NCBI GenBank assembly: GCA_965224675.1
Contig: CBDDAA010000002.1
Span: 1,240,001-1,304,000, forward strand
DNA: 64,000 bases
Source: UBA7957 sp965224675
GTDB lineage: Bacteria > Pseudomonadota > Gammaproteobacteria > Granulosicoccales > Granulosicoccaceae
Direction of reading: 5' to 3'
This document shows, piece after piece, positions 36,356 to 44,626 of the stretch. The notes under the pieces are model-generated. The model was not told the origin of the DNA, did not search any database, and saw only the letters and a list, made by a program, of their open reading frames with translations. Numbering within the stretch: the stretch's first letter is position 1; every line of letters starts with the position of its first letter. The position numbers and the translations under genes were made by a program.

Positions 36356-36385
36356 TTTACAAATGCTATAGAGAAAGTGAGCAAC

Positions 36386-39300
36386 ATGACTACTTATGAA
36401 ACATATGAGAATATTTTAAACCAATATAATTGGACAGGTTTGGGTCAAGCTGGTTATACACAAGCTTTACCAACTACTTCAATATCAACCGATGCTAGTG
36501 GTTTTTATACACTTTCCTATCATTTTGTAGCTGATCAAAATGATTTGCTATCCAATGGATACTATCAGAGCACGGAAGATGAGTATGCCTACTTCATAAC
36601 TCCTTCTCAATTACAAAGAGATATTACAGAGACAATTCTACATGCAAATAGTAGTTACGATTATAGTTATTCAGTCTTTTTTGGTGATGTAGCAAAAGTT
36701 AATTTCAGCACCGATACAGCACCAAACTCTGAGATTGTAATTGGCCAAATGTATGAAACAGCACCTGATTTTCTAAATCAACCTAATATAGGCGGATATT
36801 CGTACGATTATAATCCAACAACACAACCTATAGAAGAAAAGTACGGTGATGTATGGTTTAACGAAGGGTTTACCGGTTGGGATCAGGGTAAAGTCGGAAG
36901 AATTGACTTTCACAATGTTATGCATGAACTTGGTCATGCGCTTGGACTTAAAGGAGATAATACACTATCTTCCAATATTGATAATCAAAAATTCACTATT
37001 ATGTCTTACAACTTAGTGTCAGGGATGGATACTGGTGGACTCAGTAATGATGTGACTCCTTCAGGGCTTCAGTTGCTTGATATAGCCGCCATACAAGAAA
37101 TTTACGGTCGGGAGTTTTCAACTCGCTCTGGTGATACTACATACGGAATCTCTACTGCTTTTTCTAGCACAGCGATCAACGATGCGTTTATATACACAAT
37201 TTGGGACGGTAACGGAAATGACACCATAAGTGCAGATGGATTCTATGAAAGCGGTCTTGGTGCTGGTGCGTTAAGTGGCGCGGTGATTGATTTGCGTCAA
37301 GGCGAGTTCAGCTCGATTGGATCAAGTGTTACAGCGGCACGAGCAACGGATAATGTTGCTGTCGCCTTTCATACCATTATCGAAGATGCCATTGGTAGTG
37401 TTAAGGGTGACTTAATCATTGGTAATTCATGGAATAACAAGCTTGAAGGTGGTTCAGGTAACGACACCATTTATGGCGACGGTATTGTCTATGATGGAAA
37501 TAAGGGTTTTGGGGCCATTGCGAATGAACATGAATCTGAAAGCGGAGTAGCTGCCGATACAAACGGTAGTGGTGACGATGAGCTTAACGGCGGTTTAGGG
37601 AATGACACACTTTATGGTGGCGCAGGCACAGATAAATACATCTATAACTTGGGCGATGGAAATGATGTCATTATCGACTCTGATTCAGTCGATTTGGTTT
37701 TCGGTGTAGGTATCGATTTTTCAGACCTATCAGTTTCACAAATCGGAAATGATTTCATTTGGAATTTCGCTGACGGTGGAACAGTAACCATTCAAGATTA
37801 CTATTTAAATACTACAGGTGCTACAGATACAATTACCTATGACGGTAACCAGGGAGGCTGGGCACATGCTGCAATTACTGGTCAAAGCCTCAATGGCACA
37901 GATAATAGTGATGTTCTATCAGGTTCATCAGGGAATGATATTTTATCTGGCGGAAAAGGAAATGACTTGTTACTTGGAGGTGCTGGGAATGACAAAATAT
38001 ATTTGGATATGTCATCGCCAGGTAACTCAGGCGATGATGATAGAGCGTATGGCGGTTCTGGTAATGATCAAATATGGGGCCTTAGAGGTAGTGATTATAT
38101 AGATGGAGGAACAGGTAACGATTATATAGAGGCTGGTTGGGGTGATATTGAAATTATTGGTGCTGCTGGTGACGATCAAATACTTATCAATGGATATGGT
38201 CAACAACAAGTTATCAGTGGTGGAGCCGGAAACGACATAATTGATTATGCCGCATACACTTCTGAAACTGTTGTGCAATTCAATAATTATTCAGCACAAA
38301 TTGACGGAGGAGCTGGTGACGACTATATAAAAATATGGTACGGCGGTGATTATACTGTCGATCTAGGTGATGGTGATGACACTTTCAAAAATGCTCATGG
38401 CTCACATAACTTGACCACAGTTTCTACAGTTACAGACACATCCGGTAATGATAACTATACGATACAAGCAAAGGATACTAGTATTTTGGACTATCAAGGG
38501 AATGATCGGTATTTTCTTGTAAGGGGTTATGGGGTTACTACCATAGATGATAGGGATGGTAGTGATTATATTGACACTGATTGGAAACTTTTTGATAACG
38601 GCTCTGGTTCTGGTGCACTTCAAAAAATACGTTCAGCAGATCAAATGGGCAATGATCTGGTATTAGATATGTATACGCAGAACCTTAACAATAGTTCTAC
38701 ATTTGGTGCGCACATCGTTACGATTAAAGATTATTACAATGGCAATAAAATTGAGAGTATTAAATTTTCAGATGTAGGTTTGATAAGTTTGGACTCATAT
38801 ATTAGTGCCTCTTTAAATTCTACAAACATTACAGGTACGTCGGGAGACGACGTTGCATTACAAGGAACATCCAATGATGATTTGATACACGCCTTAGATG
38901 GTAATGACGATGTTTCTGGTCTGTCTGGTGATGATATAATTTTCGGTGGAAACGGTAATGATGTTATAGACGCCGGTGATGGGAATGATAATATCTATGG
39001 TGGTTTAGGTGATGACACGCTTACAGGTGGAACAGGTAATGACTCGTTTATATTTGAAAGTCTTGCTGAAATCACAGCTAACACAGATCATATTACAGAT
39101 CTGGAATTAGGTGACAATATTAATTTGTCAGCAATCCCTGGGTTGATCTTTATTGGTAACGGTAGTTTTACAAACACTGCTAATGAGATGCGCTATGTGT
39201 TTGAAAATGGATCTACAGCGATTGAGATCGATAGTACAGGTGATGGTGTTCGAGACCATCGAATAATTATCGATAATGGTGAATTTGATATTGTTGAAGA

Positions 39301-40111
39301 CATTAATGCACCGGGCACTTTTAAAGCAATTGATAATTCAATTATCACTGGCACATCTGGTGATGACATCCTGATTGGAACAAATACTGATGAAACTATT
39401 TCTGGCTTAGCTGGTAACGACACAATTGATGGCGGCGGTGGTGTTGATACCGTTGATTACTCAACGTCATCTTCTGCAGTCACAGTCAATATTCAAAGCG
39501 GAACAGCATCTGATGGTGAAGGTGGAACCGATACACTTTCAGGAATAGAAAATATTAGAGGTTCTAGTTTTAATGACGTTCTTGTCGGTAACAACGCACT
39601 CGATAATACAATTTGGGGTGGAGCAGGAAACGACAACGTTCAAGGAAGAGCAGGAAGTGATACGCTTTATGGTGATGATGGAGCAGATACGCTTAAAGGT
39701 GCAAATGGCGATGATGTTCTCCATGGAGGCACTGGAAATGACCTAATATACGGGCATGCAGATGATGATATTTTGTACGGCGGTGATGGGCTTGATGCTC
39801 TTTGGGGACATTCAGGTGCTGATACATTCGTCTTTGAAGCAGCGAGTGCTTATAACGAACGTGATAATGTGAAAGATTTCAGTCTAACCGATGGTGATAA
39901 AATTGATCTATCTGACTTACTAGCTGGTTATGATCCGATAGCAGATTTAATTACAGACTTTGTTCAAATCACAGATAATGGAACGCATTCTTATGTTGCT
40001 GTCGATGCTGACGGCGGTGCGGACAACTTCCAGCAAGTAGCACAATTAAGTGCTATTACAGGCTTAACTGATGAGGCAACATTAGAGGCAAATGGAACGC
40101 TAATTGTCTAA
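36386..40111 (+). CDS. Large RTX protein with serralysin-like metalloprotease domain
   Basis: About 1240 residues, secreted type. The N-terminal ~300 residues resemble the M10 serralysin catalytic domain: GRIDFHNVMHELGHALGLKG near residue 170-190 and a Met-turn FTIMSYN. The usual third zinc histidine of HExxHxxGxxH is Gly (HELGHALGLKGD), so activity is uncertain. From about residue 340 on there are many GGxGxDxLx calcium-binding RTX nonapeptides in at least four blocks. The C-terminus (FSLTDGDKIDLSDLLAGYD, then VAQLSAITGL) matches the type I secretion target domain of the VCA0849 class. There is no N-terminal signal peptide, as expected. No type I exporter genes lie in this window. A GTG at 36377 is an alternative start. 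Confidence 0.85.
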   Translation: MTTYETYENILNQYNWTGLGQAGYTQALPTTSISTDASGFYTLSYHFVADQNDLLSNGYYQSTEDEYAYFITPSQLQRDITETILHANSSYDYSYSVFFGDVAKVNFSTDTAPNSEIVIGQMYETAPDFLNQPNIGGYSYDYNPTTQPIEEKYGDVWFNEGFTGWDQGKVGRIDFHNVMHELGHALGLKGDNTLSSNIDNQKFTIMSYNLVSGMDTGGLSNDVTPSGLQLLDIAAIQEIYGREFSTRSGDTTYGISTAFSSTAINDAFIYTIWDGNGNDTISADGFYESGLGAGALSGAVIDLRQGEFSSIGSSVTAARATDNVAVAFHTIIEDAIGSVKGDLIIGNSWNNKLEGGSGNDTIYGDGIVYDGNKGFGAIANEHESESGVAADTNGSGDDELNGGLGNDTLYGGAGTDKYIYNLGDGNDVIIDSDSVDLVFGVGIDFSDLSVSQIGNDFIWNFADGGTVTIQDYYLNTTGATDTITYDGNQGGWAHAAITGQSLNGTDNSDVLSGSSGNDILSGGKGNDLLLGGAGNDKIYLDMSSPGNSGDDDRAYGGSGNDQIWGLRGSDYIDGGTGNDYIEAGWGDIEIIGAAGDDQILINGYGQQQVISGGAGNDIIDYAAYTSETVVQFNNYSAQIDGGAGDDYIKIWYGGDYTVDLGDGDDTFKNAHGSHNLTTVSTVTDTSGNDNYTIQAKDTSILDYQGNDRYFLVRGYGVTTIDDRDGSDYIDTDWKLFDNGSGSGALQKIRSADQMGNDLVLDMYTQNLNNSSTFGAHIVTIKDYYNGNKIESIKFSDVGLISLDSYISASLNSTNITGTSGDDVALQGTSNDDLIHALDGNDDVSGLSGDDIIFGGNGNDVIDAGDGNDNIYGGLGDDTLTGGTGNDSFIFESLAEITANTDHITDLELGDNINLSAIPGLIFIGNGSFTNTANEMRYVFENGSTAIEIDSTGDGVRDHRIIIDNGEFDIVEDINAPGTFKAIDNSIITGTSGDDILIGTNTDETISGLAGNDTIDGGGGVDTVDYSTSSSAVTVNIQSGTASDGEGGTDTLSGIENIRGSSFNDVLVGNNALDNTIWGGAGNDNVQGRAGSDTLYGDDGADTLKGANGDDVLHGGTGNDLIYGHADDDILYGGDGLDALWGHSGADTFVFEAASAYNERDNVKDFSLTDGDKIDLSDLLAGYDPIADLITDFVQITDNGTHSYVAVDADGGADNFQQVAQLSAITGLTDEATLEANGTLIV

Positions 40112-40229
40112 CTTGAAACGTTTATCCATAGAATTAGTGTCCTCTCTTTTCACATAGATTTTTTATATTGGGTACTTCTTGATAAAAGTATTTGATAATA
40201 TGAATCAGGAGGCATGAAATAAGGTGAGT

Positions 40230-41405
40230 ATGAAATTACCAAGCTGGGTAGATGAACAACTATCAACTGATTTACCTGTTCTTCGGTCTCAAGGAGAAGG
40301 GCAGCATTTGGAATTTAAGAAGGAGTTTCCACAAAATGCACAGGATCTTGCAAAGGAAATCGCAGCGTTTGCAACTTCAAATCAAGGAATGATTTTGATT
40401 GGTGTTTCGGATGATGGTGATTTGGTGGGGATTCAAGATGCGGAATGCCAGAGTGAAAGAGACAATATTTTGAAACGTTTGGGAGGTATATGCAGTGGTA
40501 CTGTGAAACCAGCAATCACACCTACAGCAAAATTTGCGCGTGAAAATGACTTATTTGTCTTGGTTATTAGTGTGCCGAAAGGGAAGCAACCAATTTACTA
40601 TAAAGGAAATATCCCCTATGTTAGGCATTTTACTGACTCACGACCTGCTGATCCACATGAAGTCCTTGAACTTGTAAGCGAATATCTTAACAAAGCAGAC
40701 ATTGGAAAAGATGTAACCCAGGGCGATCTAAAATCTGATTTCTATTCAGAATTAGTCAGAATAGTTGGGGATACTCTGATATATGTTGATCAAGTGGATG
40801 AACGCAAAGTTAACCCGTGGCTTGATCAATGGCGATCAACGTTTGGTTATGCTGCTGAAGAGTTAAGAGAGCTAGCTGCTAATGAATTGGCAATCGACGA
40901 TGGGCTTGATAGTGATTTAAAAAATACAGCTAATGCTTTGGATAAAGTGGCTAAGCTTAGACTCACACTCGGCTGTGGACCTAAGCTGAATGAGCTTGTA
41001 AATCTGGCTAAAGAAAAATTAAATTTAATTAGAGAAGCTAAACTTGACTCTATCGCATTAAGTCAAGATTCACTCACTCAAATCAAAGAAACCATAATTA
41101 CTACTGCCAGAAAACTCCATGATTTAGTGGCCAGATCAACTGACTTAGTTGAATCAGGGAATATAGAAGAACTACAAGAATATGCTTCAGATATTGGTTA
41201 TGATCTGTTGGGAGTTGCTAAGTACAATATTGGAGATTTAGGCGGTGGGATAAAAGAACGTTTAATTGAAGTTGGGCGAACTCTTCATCTTACAGAAACT
41301 ATCACTATATACATGGACGGAGGCGCATCGGTGCGGGCTATAGAGGATAGAATAAAACAATCTTCGGAAAAGCTTGATCTTATCGCCGAGAATATCCAAA
41401 ATTAA
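40230..41405 (+). CDS. Schlafen/AlbA_2 domain protein
   Basis: About 391 residues. The N-terminal ~130 residues are an AlbA_2 (Schlafen-like) domain: GEGQHLEFKKEFPQNAQDLA, FATSNQGMILIGVSDDGDLV and GNIPYVRHFTDSRPADPHEV. The C-terminal half is helical and lacks the winged-helix tail of the common ATP-dependent DNA helicase RecG-like group. AlbA_2 proteins are often transcription factors or RNA/DNA-binding effectors in mobile elements. A GTG at 40224 is possible, but the ATG at 40230 has AAGGTG at better spacing. It is the last intact gene before the IS110 element. Confidence 0.78.
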   Translation: MKLPSWVDEQLSTDLPVLRSQGEGQHLEFKKEFPQNAQDLAKEIAAFATSNQGMILIGVSDDGDLVGIQDAECQSERDNILKRLGGICSGTVKPAITPTAKFARENDLFVLVISVPKGKQPIYYKGNIPYVRHFTDSRPADPHEVLELVSEYLNKADIGKDVTQGDLKSDFYSELVRIVGDTLIYVDQVDERKVNPWLDQWRSTFGYAAEELRELAANELAIDDGLDSDLKNTANALDKVAKLRLTLGCGPKLNELVNLAKEKLNLIREAKLDSIALSQDSLTQIKETIITTARKLHDLVARSTDLVESGNIEELQEYASDIGYDLLGVAKYNIGDLGGGIKERLIEVGRTLHLTETITIYMDGGASVRAIEDRIKQSSEKLDLIAENIQN

Positions 41406-41459
41406 TGTTGAAACCCAGCAATATCATTTAATCTCGCACCACACGATTATAGCGCCGTC

Positions 41460-41719
41460 ACATATTCTCAGGAGGTCTTCAGTCGCCAGAGGGATGCAAC
41501 GGGAGAGCGTAGCGTCTCCCTTGCCAAGTAGGTTTTGTCTGACAAAACACATCTTGCATACGTTGATATTAACCTGGTTATTTGCAATAGCTGGGTTGTC
41601 GGGAATTCACCTGACGCATGATTTGGGTCGAACACATCTTTGGTCGATAGGACCGGGCGCAAGCTGGATCGGGTCATGCACGGTTAATTGATCTGAACAG
41701 ATGAAGGAGAATTTTACAA
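41460..41719 (+). ncRNA. Probable IS110 bridge RNA region
   Basis: IS110-group elements encode a bridge (seek) RNA in the non-coding stretch before the transposase. This stretch is long, non-coding and structured: GGGAGA/TCTCCC arms at 41501-41520 and TTTTGTC/GACAAAA at 41533-41547, with a third part around GGGTCGAACACATCTTTGG. The limits are inferred from location. The ribosome binding site GAAGGAG lies at its end. Confidence 0.45.
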
Positions 41720-42724
41720 ATGTCTCGAATGCAAGAAAAGATAACTCTACCAACCACAACTACTTATGCCGGTATTGATGTAGGCAAAAATCAATTGGAT
41801 GTTTTTGTGCACCCCGGTGGCACACGATTTCAAGTCAAAAATGACAAAAAAGCTATTCATACGCTAACCAAAAAACTGCTGAAACACGGAGTTCAGCTTG
41901 CCGCTCTGGAAGCGACCAGCAAGTATCATTGTCTTGCCCACTCTATTATGCATGAAGCTGGAATCCTCGTTGCAGTCATCAATCCCTTTCGCTCCCGCCA
42001 GTTCGCTGACAGCATGGGATGCTTGGCTAAGACTGACACTATTGATGCTGAAATGCTCGCACGTTTTGCCCAGCGTATGAATCCTGCGCCAACGCCACCA
42101 CCGTCACAACACATTAAAGAATTGCATGAATTACATGTAGCGCGCAGGCAAGTTAGTGACGAAATAAGCGACCTCAAGCGTCAACTCCATACAGCCGGAC
42201 ACCCTATCGCCGTTAGCCAAATCAATAAACGCATTAAGCTGGGAGAGACGCATAAAAAGATACTGGAAGAGGAAATTCGGTCCCTTATTGCGGCACATGC
42301 CGAACTTAAGTCCAAATTTGACATTCTCACCAGCATTCCCGGCATTGGTCAGACAACTGCTGCCATTCTTCTTGCTGATCTAACTGAGCTTGGGCGAGCC
42401 AACGCGAAAGAAATTGCAGCGCTGGCAGGCGTCGCACCGATGAACTGGGATAGTGGCGCAAAGCATGGAAATAGGATGATCCGTGGTGGGAGAGGATGCG
42501 TTCGAAAAGCTCTTTATATGTGCGCTGTTGCCAGTGTCAGACGTGATACCCCTTTGGGTTTGTTTTATCGAAAGCTGATTAAAAGAGGTAAGAAACCCAA
42601 AGTTGCACTAACTGCCGTGATGCGTAAACTGGTTATCATTGCCAATACTTTAATCACTGAAAATCGAAAATGGCAGGTTGAATGTCCTCAAAATTATAAT
42701 TCAAATATTCAGTTCGCACGATAA
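41720..42724 (+). CDS. IS110-family transposase (DEDD)
   Basis: A 334-residue transposase of the IS110 group. The RuvC-like N-terminal domain holds YAGIDVGKNQLDVFV (first Asp), LAALEATSKYH (Glu) and CLAKTDTIDAEMLARFAQ (the Asp pair). The C-terminal Transposase_20 domain holds LTSIPGIGQTTAAILLADL, LAGVAPMNWDSGAKHGNR (catalytic Ser region) and RGGRGCVRKALYM. It is full length with no visible mutation and therefore may be active. Together with a bridge RNA it recombines donor and target DNA. Confidence 0.95.
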   Translation: MSRMQEKITLPTTTTYAGIDVGKNQLDVFVHPGGTRFQVKNDKKAIHTLTKKLLKHGVQLAALEATSKYHCLAHSIMHEAGILVAVINPFRSRQFADSMGCLAKTDTIDAEMLARFAQRMNPAPTPPPSQHIKELHELHVARRQVSDEISDLKRQLHTAGHPIAVSQINKRIKLGETHKKILEEEIRSLIAAHAELKSKFDILTSIPGIGQTTAAILLADLTELGRANAKEIAALAGVAPMNWDSGAKHGNRMIRGGRGCVRKALYMCAVASVRRDTPLGLFYRKLIKRGKKPKVALTAVMRKLVIIANTLITENRKWQVECPQNYNSNIQFAR

Positions 42725-42776
42725 GCAGACCTAGTCTCGCTTGAGCTTTTTGGGGGCTCTACTCGACCAGGTCTGC
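42725..42776. repeat. Inverted repeat at right end of IS110 element
   Basis: GCAGACCTAGTC (42725-42736) pairs with GACCAGGTCTGC (42765-42776), with one mismatch in 12. It begins right after the transposase stop (42722-42724), with T and G runs between the arms. It may be a terminator that stops IS transcripts or a structural end of the element. Confidence 0.5.
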
Positions 42777-42860
42777 TATAGCTTGATGATAACAACTAAA
42801 AAATATCAATTTATCATTGACTTAACACAGATGCTTGCAGCCATCGCTGGTAGCTAATTA

Positions 42861-43169
42861 ATGCCAGGGTTCACTGTCTCTTCCAGTATTGGCATCAGTT
42901 CAGACAAGCTGGATTATTCCGGCAACTACAGCACCGGTAAGGAGCGTATCTACACACCCGATATGTTGATGAGCTTGCCACCGGATGAGCAAATTCTCTG
43001 GGTGAAAAATGTCGGTTTTATTCATTGTAAAAAAATAGCCCAGAACGAACTTGCACCCACCTGTTTTGATCTTCGTGATAATCCTCTGGAAGGTGAGCCT
43101 CTCCCCCCTGACCCAAAAGTAAATTTACCTGTTCCTGAATTAACGGATGACGAGGAGGCTTCATCATGA
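42861..43169 (+). pseudogene. C-terminal fragment of VirD4/TraG coupling protein
   Basis: A 102-residue reading frame that matches only the tail of type IV coupling proteins: TPDMLMSLPPDEQILWVKNV, then CKKIAQNELAP and NPLEGEPLPPDP. The P-loop ATPase and membrane part (about 500-600 residues) are missing, with the IS110 element directly upstream. It overlaps the next small gene by 4 bp. It shows that the element once carried its own coupling protein and was conjugative or mobilizable. Confidence 0.72.
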
Positions 43170-43426
43170 GTGTTCCATTTATACGACCAGGTTATTTTAT
43201 CTGGATATTTATTCCTGCAGGGCTGTGGTTGGCTTATACCATCTTTGGCATGCCACACATGATCTGGTCTTATTCATGGCGTGATGATGGTCAAGGATAC
43301 GATCCACATGCGACACGTTACTATACACGCTGCACCTATATTGGCAGCTATGGCCCCATCACCATCTGGCCTCACGACGGTAAATGTCCCTTTCTGCGCT
43401 TTAAGAAAACCCCAAGGAGTGACTAA
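43166..43426 (+). CDS. Small membrane protein of transfer region
   Basis: An 86-residue protein with one N-terminal hydrophobic segment (YFIWIFIPAGLWLAYTIFG) and a conserved-looking tail with YYTRCTYIGSYGPITIWP and KCPFLRF. Small proteins of this shape follow traG/virD4 in several alphaproteobacterial-type transfer loci. It overlaps the coupling-protein fragment by 4 bp. The exact role in transfer is unknown. Confidence 0.6.
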   Translation: MSVPFIRPGYFIWIFIPAGLWLAYTIFGMPHMIWSYSWRDDGQGYDPHATRYYTRCTYIGSYGPITIWPHDGKCPFLRFKKTPRSD

Positions 43427-43683
43427 TGGGTATCCACCAGTTTAAGCCATGGCGCGGGGTCACGGTATTTGAGTCCCTGTTTTTGGGTGAGTTCAATACG
43501 TGCAAAGCCTTTCAATACCTCAAGCATGGTATCAACCGGCACACCACCGTGGCTCAGTTGCTGATCGCAATCCTCACGATCTTGAAGGTCCAAACCATAA
43601 GGCTCAACGGCGTACCAAAAACCCGGATAGTCCATCGGTTCAAGCCATTCTTCAACGGCTTGTATGTCTCTAAATATTCTCAT
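43423..43683 (-). CDS. Hypothetical protein, antisense within transfer region
   Basis: An 86-residue protein on the minus strand (MRIFRDIQAVEEWLEPMDYP, then FWYAVEPYGLDLQDREDCDQ). Its amino-acid use is balanced and protein-like, unlike the plus-strand frame across the same bases. Its end overlaps the end of the small membrane protein by 4 bp (convergent). The family is not recognised. Confidence 0.6.
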   Translation of the reverse strand: MRIFRDIQAVEEWLEPMDYPGFWYAVEPYGLDLQDREDCDQQLSHGGVPVDTMLEVLKGFARIELTQKQGLKYRDPAPWLKLVDTH

Positions 43684-43745
43684 TTTTTTAAGCTAGCACG
43701 CCTGGAATCACTGCATCAAGTGAAATCGGCAGGAGCAATCAAAAC

Positions 43746-44084
43746 GTGGATATTAATATCTCAAAAGAACTCAAACATACCTTTGATCTGGCAACCCTGC
43801 GAAAAAAAACCAAAGGGTTGCGAACACCCATTGATTGGGAAAAGGGTCATAAAATCATGAACCACTATAAGCGCGAAACTCAAAAACAGTCACAACTCTA
43901 CTACGCACAATATGATGCTCGTGTGAACCAGGCATTAAGGCGCATCATTGATAAGGCGGGTGCAAAAAACCGCGATTTTACGCATCGATGGTTCGGTACG
44001 GATAATTTTAATAAAGATCACCTGATGCAACAAGCACACCGCGTTGTGCAACGAGATCACCACCGACGCATAACGAGTAATTGA
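43746..44084 (+). CDS. Small basic protein of transfer region
   Basis: A 112-residue basic helical protein (MDINISKELKHTFDLATLRK; NQALRRIIDKAGAKNRDFTH; WFGTDNFNKDHLMQQAHRVV). Similar short proteins are found beside coupling-protein genes of integrated elements, but I cannot assign a function. It ends at TGA 44082-44084, within a few bases of the start of the recombinase remnant. Confidence 0.55.
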   Translation: MDINISKELKHTFDLATLRKKTKGLRTPIDWEKGHKIMNHYKRETQKQSQLYYAQYDARVNQALRRIIDKAGAKNRDFTHRWFGTDNFNKDHLMQQAHRVVQRDHHRRITSN

Positions 44085-44439
44085 TACTTCCAACCCCAGA
44101 GTCATCACAGCCTATGAAGCCAAAATTGAAGTTTTAGAGGGAGAACAGCGCATTATGAGTGAAAAACTGCAAATCAAAGCCCCTTCAACTGACAGATACG
44201 ACGATTTTATCGAACACGCATTACAGTTTCTCGCAAACCCTTGGAATCTATGGGAAACTGGGCAGTTCACCCTTAAGAGAATGGTCCTCAGATTGGCCTT
44301 TTCGGAACGAATTGCCTATTGCCGAAATGAGGGCTATCGAACACCAAAAACCACCTTACCTTTCAAGGTGTTAGGTGATCTGTCAGGGTATGAAAAAGAT
44401 ATGGTGCCGGCACCAAGAGTCGAACTCGGGACCTACTGA
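44076..44439 (+). pseudogene. C-terminal remnant of a serine recombinase
   Basis: The frame reads VIDTSNPRVITAYEAKIEVL, then FIEHALQFLANPWNLWETG, RMVLRLAFSERIAYCRNEGY and TPKTTLPFKVLGDLS. This is the characteristic tail of large serine-type recombinases. The catalytic N-terminal domain is absent and the frame is blocked upstream by a TAA. The apparent last residues, EKDMVPAPRVELGTY, are translated from the tRNA-derived attL sequence and are not native protein. It was probably the integrase of an older element that used this same site. Confidence 0.75.
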
Positions 44440-44448
44440 TTACAAGTC
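44402..44448. other. attL, 47-bp copy of tRNA-Thr 3' end
   Basis: These 47 bases are identical to 55257-55303 and begin exactly at the CCA end of the tRNA gene, covering the acceptor, T-arm, variable and anticodon parts. The match stops after GATTACAAGTC. It lies 178 bp before the integrase start. Confidence 0.93.
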
Positions 44449-44577
44449 TCTGGTTCTAGGTATTTCACCAAACCCCACCAAGTTATACGGAAGCATATTG
44501 AAGCTTATATACAAGCATAATTCTCACTATTTAGGTTATACTGAAATATGCCAAGATATACCCGAATTCATGCCTGG

Positions 44578-44598
44578 GGTAGCACATAGGTAGCTTTT
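44578..44598. repeat. Left copy of 21-bp island-end repeat (probable integrase arm site)
   Basis: A 21-bp sequence containing GGTAGC-ACATA-GGTAGC is identical to 55191-55211 near the right end. It lies 130 bp inside attL. Its location at both ends in the same orientation fits arm-type binding sites for the integrase. Confidence 0.6.
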
Positions 44599-44626
44599 TT
44601 TGTTTTAGTCCCCAATGAGGCGAGTT

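Larger units (their letters stand above)
41406..42776 (+). mobile_element. IS110-family insertion sequence (boundaries approximate)
   Basis: A DEDD transposase gene is flanked by a ~314-bp non-coding left part and a short right part ending near an inverted repeat at 42725-42776. IS110 elements lack terminal inverted repeats and usually make no target duplication, so exact ends cannot be set from one copy. A truncated coupling-protein gene follows on the right and an unrelated intact gene lies on the left, so a deletion probably accompanied the insertion. Confidence 0.75.

Noticed and set aside
43426..43860. Plus-strand frame of 144 codons in the transfer region
   Set aside because: Composition is not protein-like, and the minus-strand frame 43423-43683 and plus-strand frame 43746-44084 explain the same DNA better.
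44380..44439. Native C-terminus of the recombinase reading MVPAPRVELGTY
   Set aside because: These residues are encoded by the tRNA-derived attL sequence and are a well-known artefact of genes that run into tRNA fragments.
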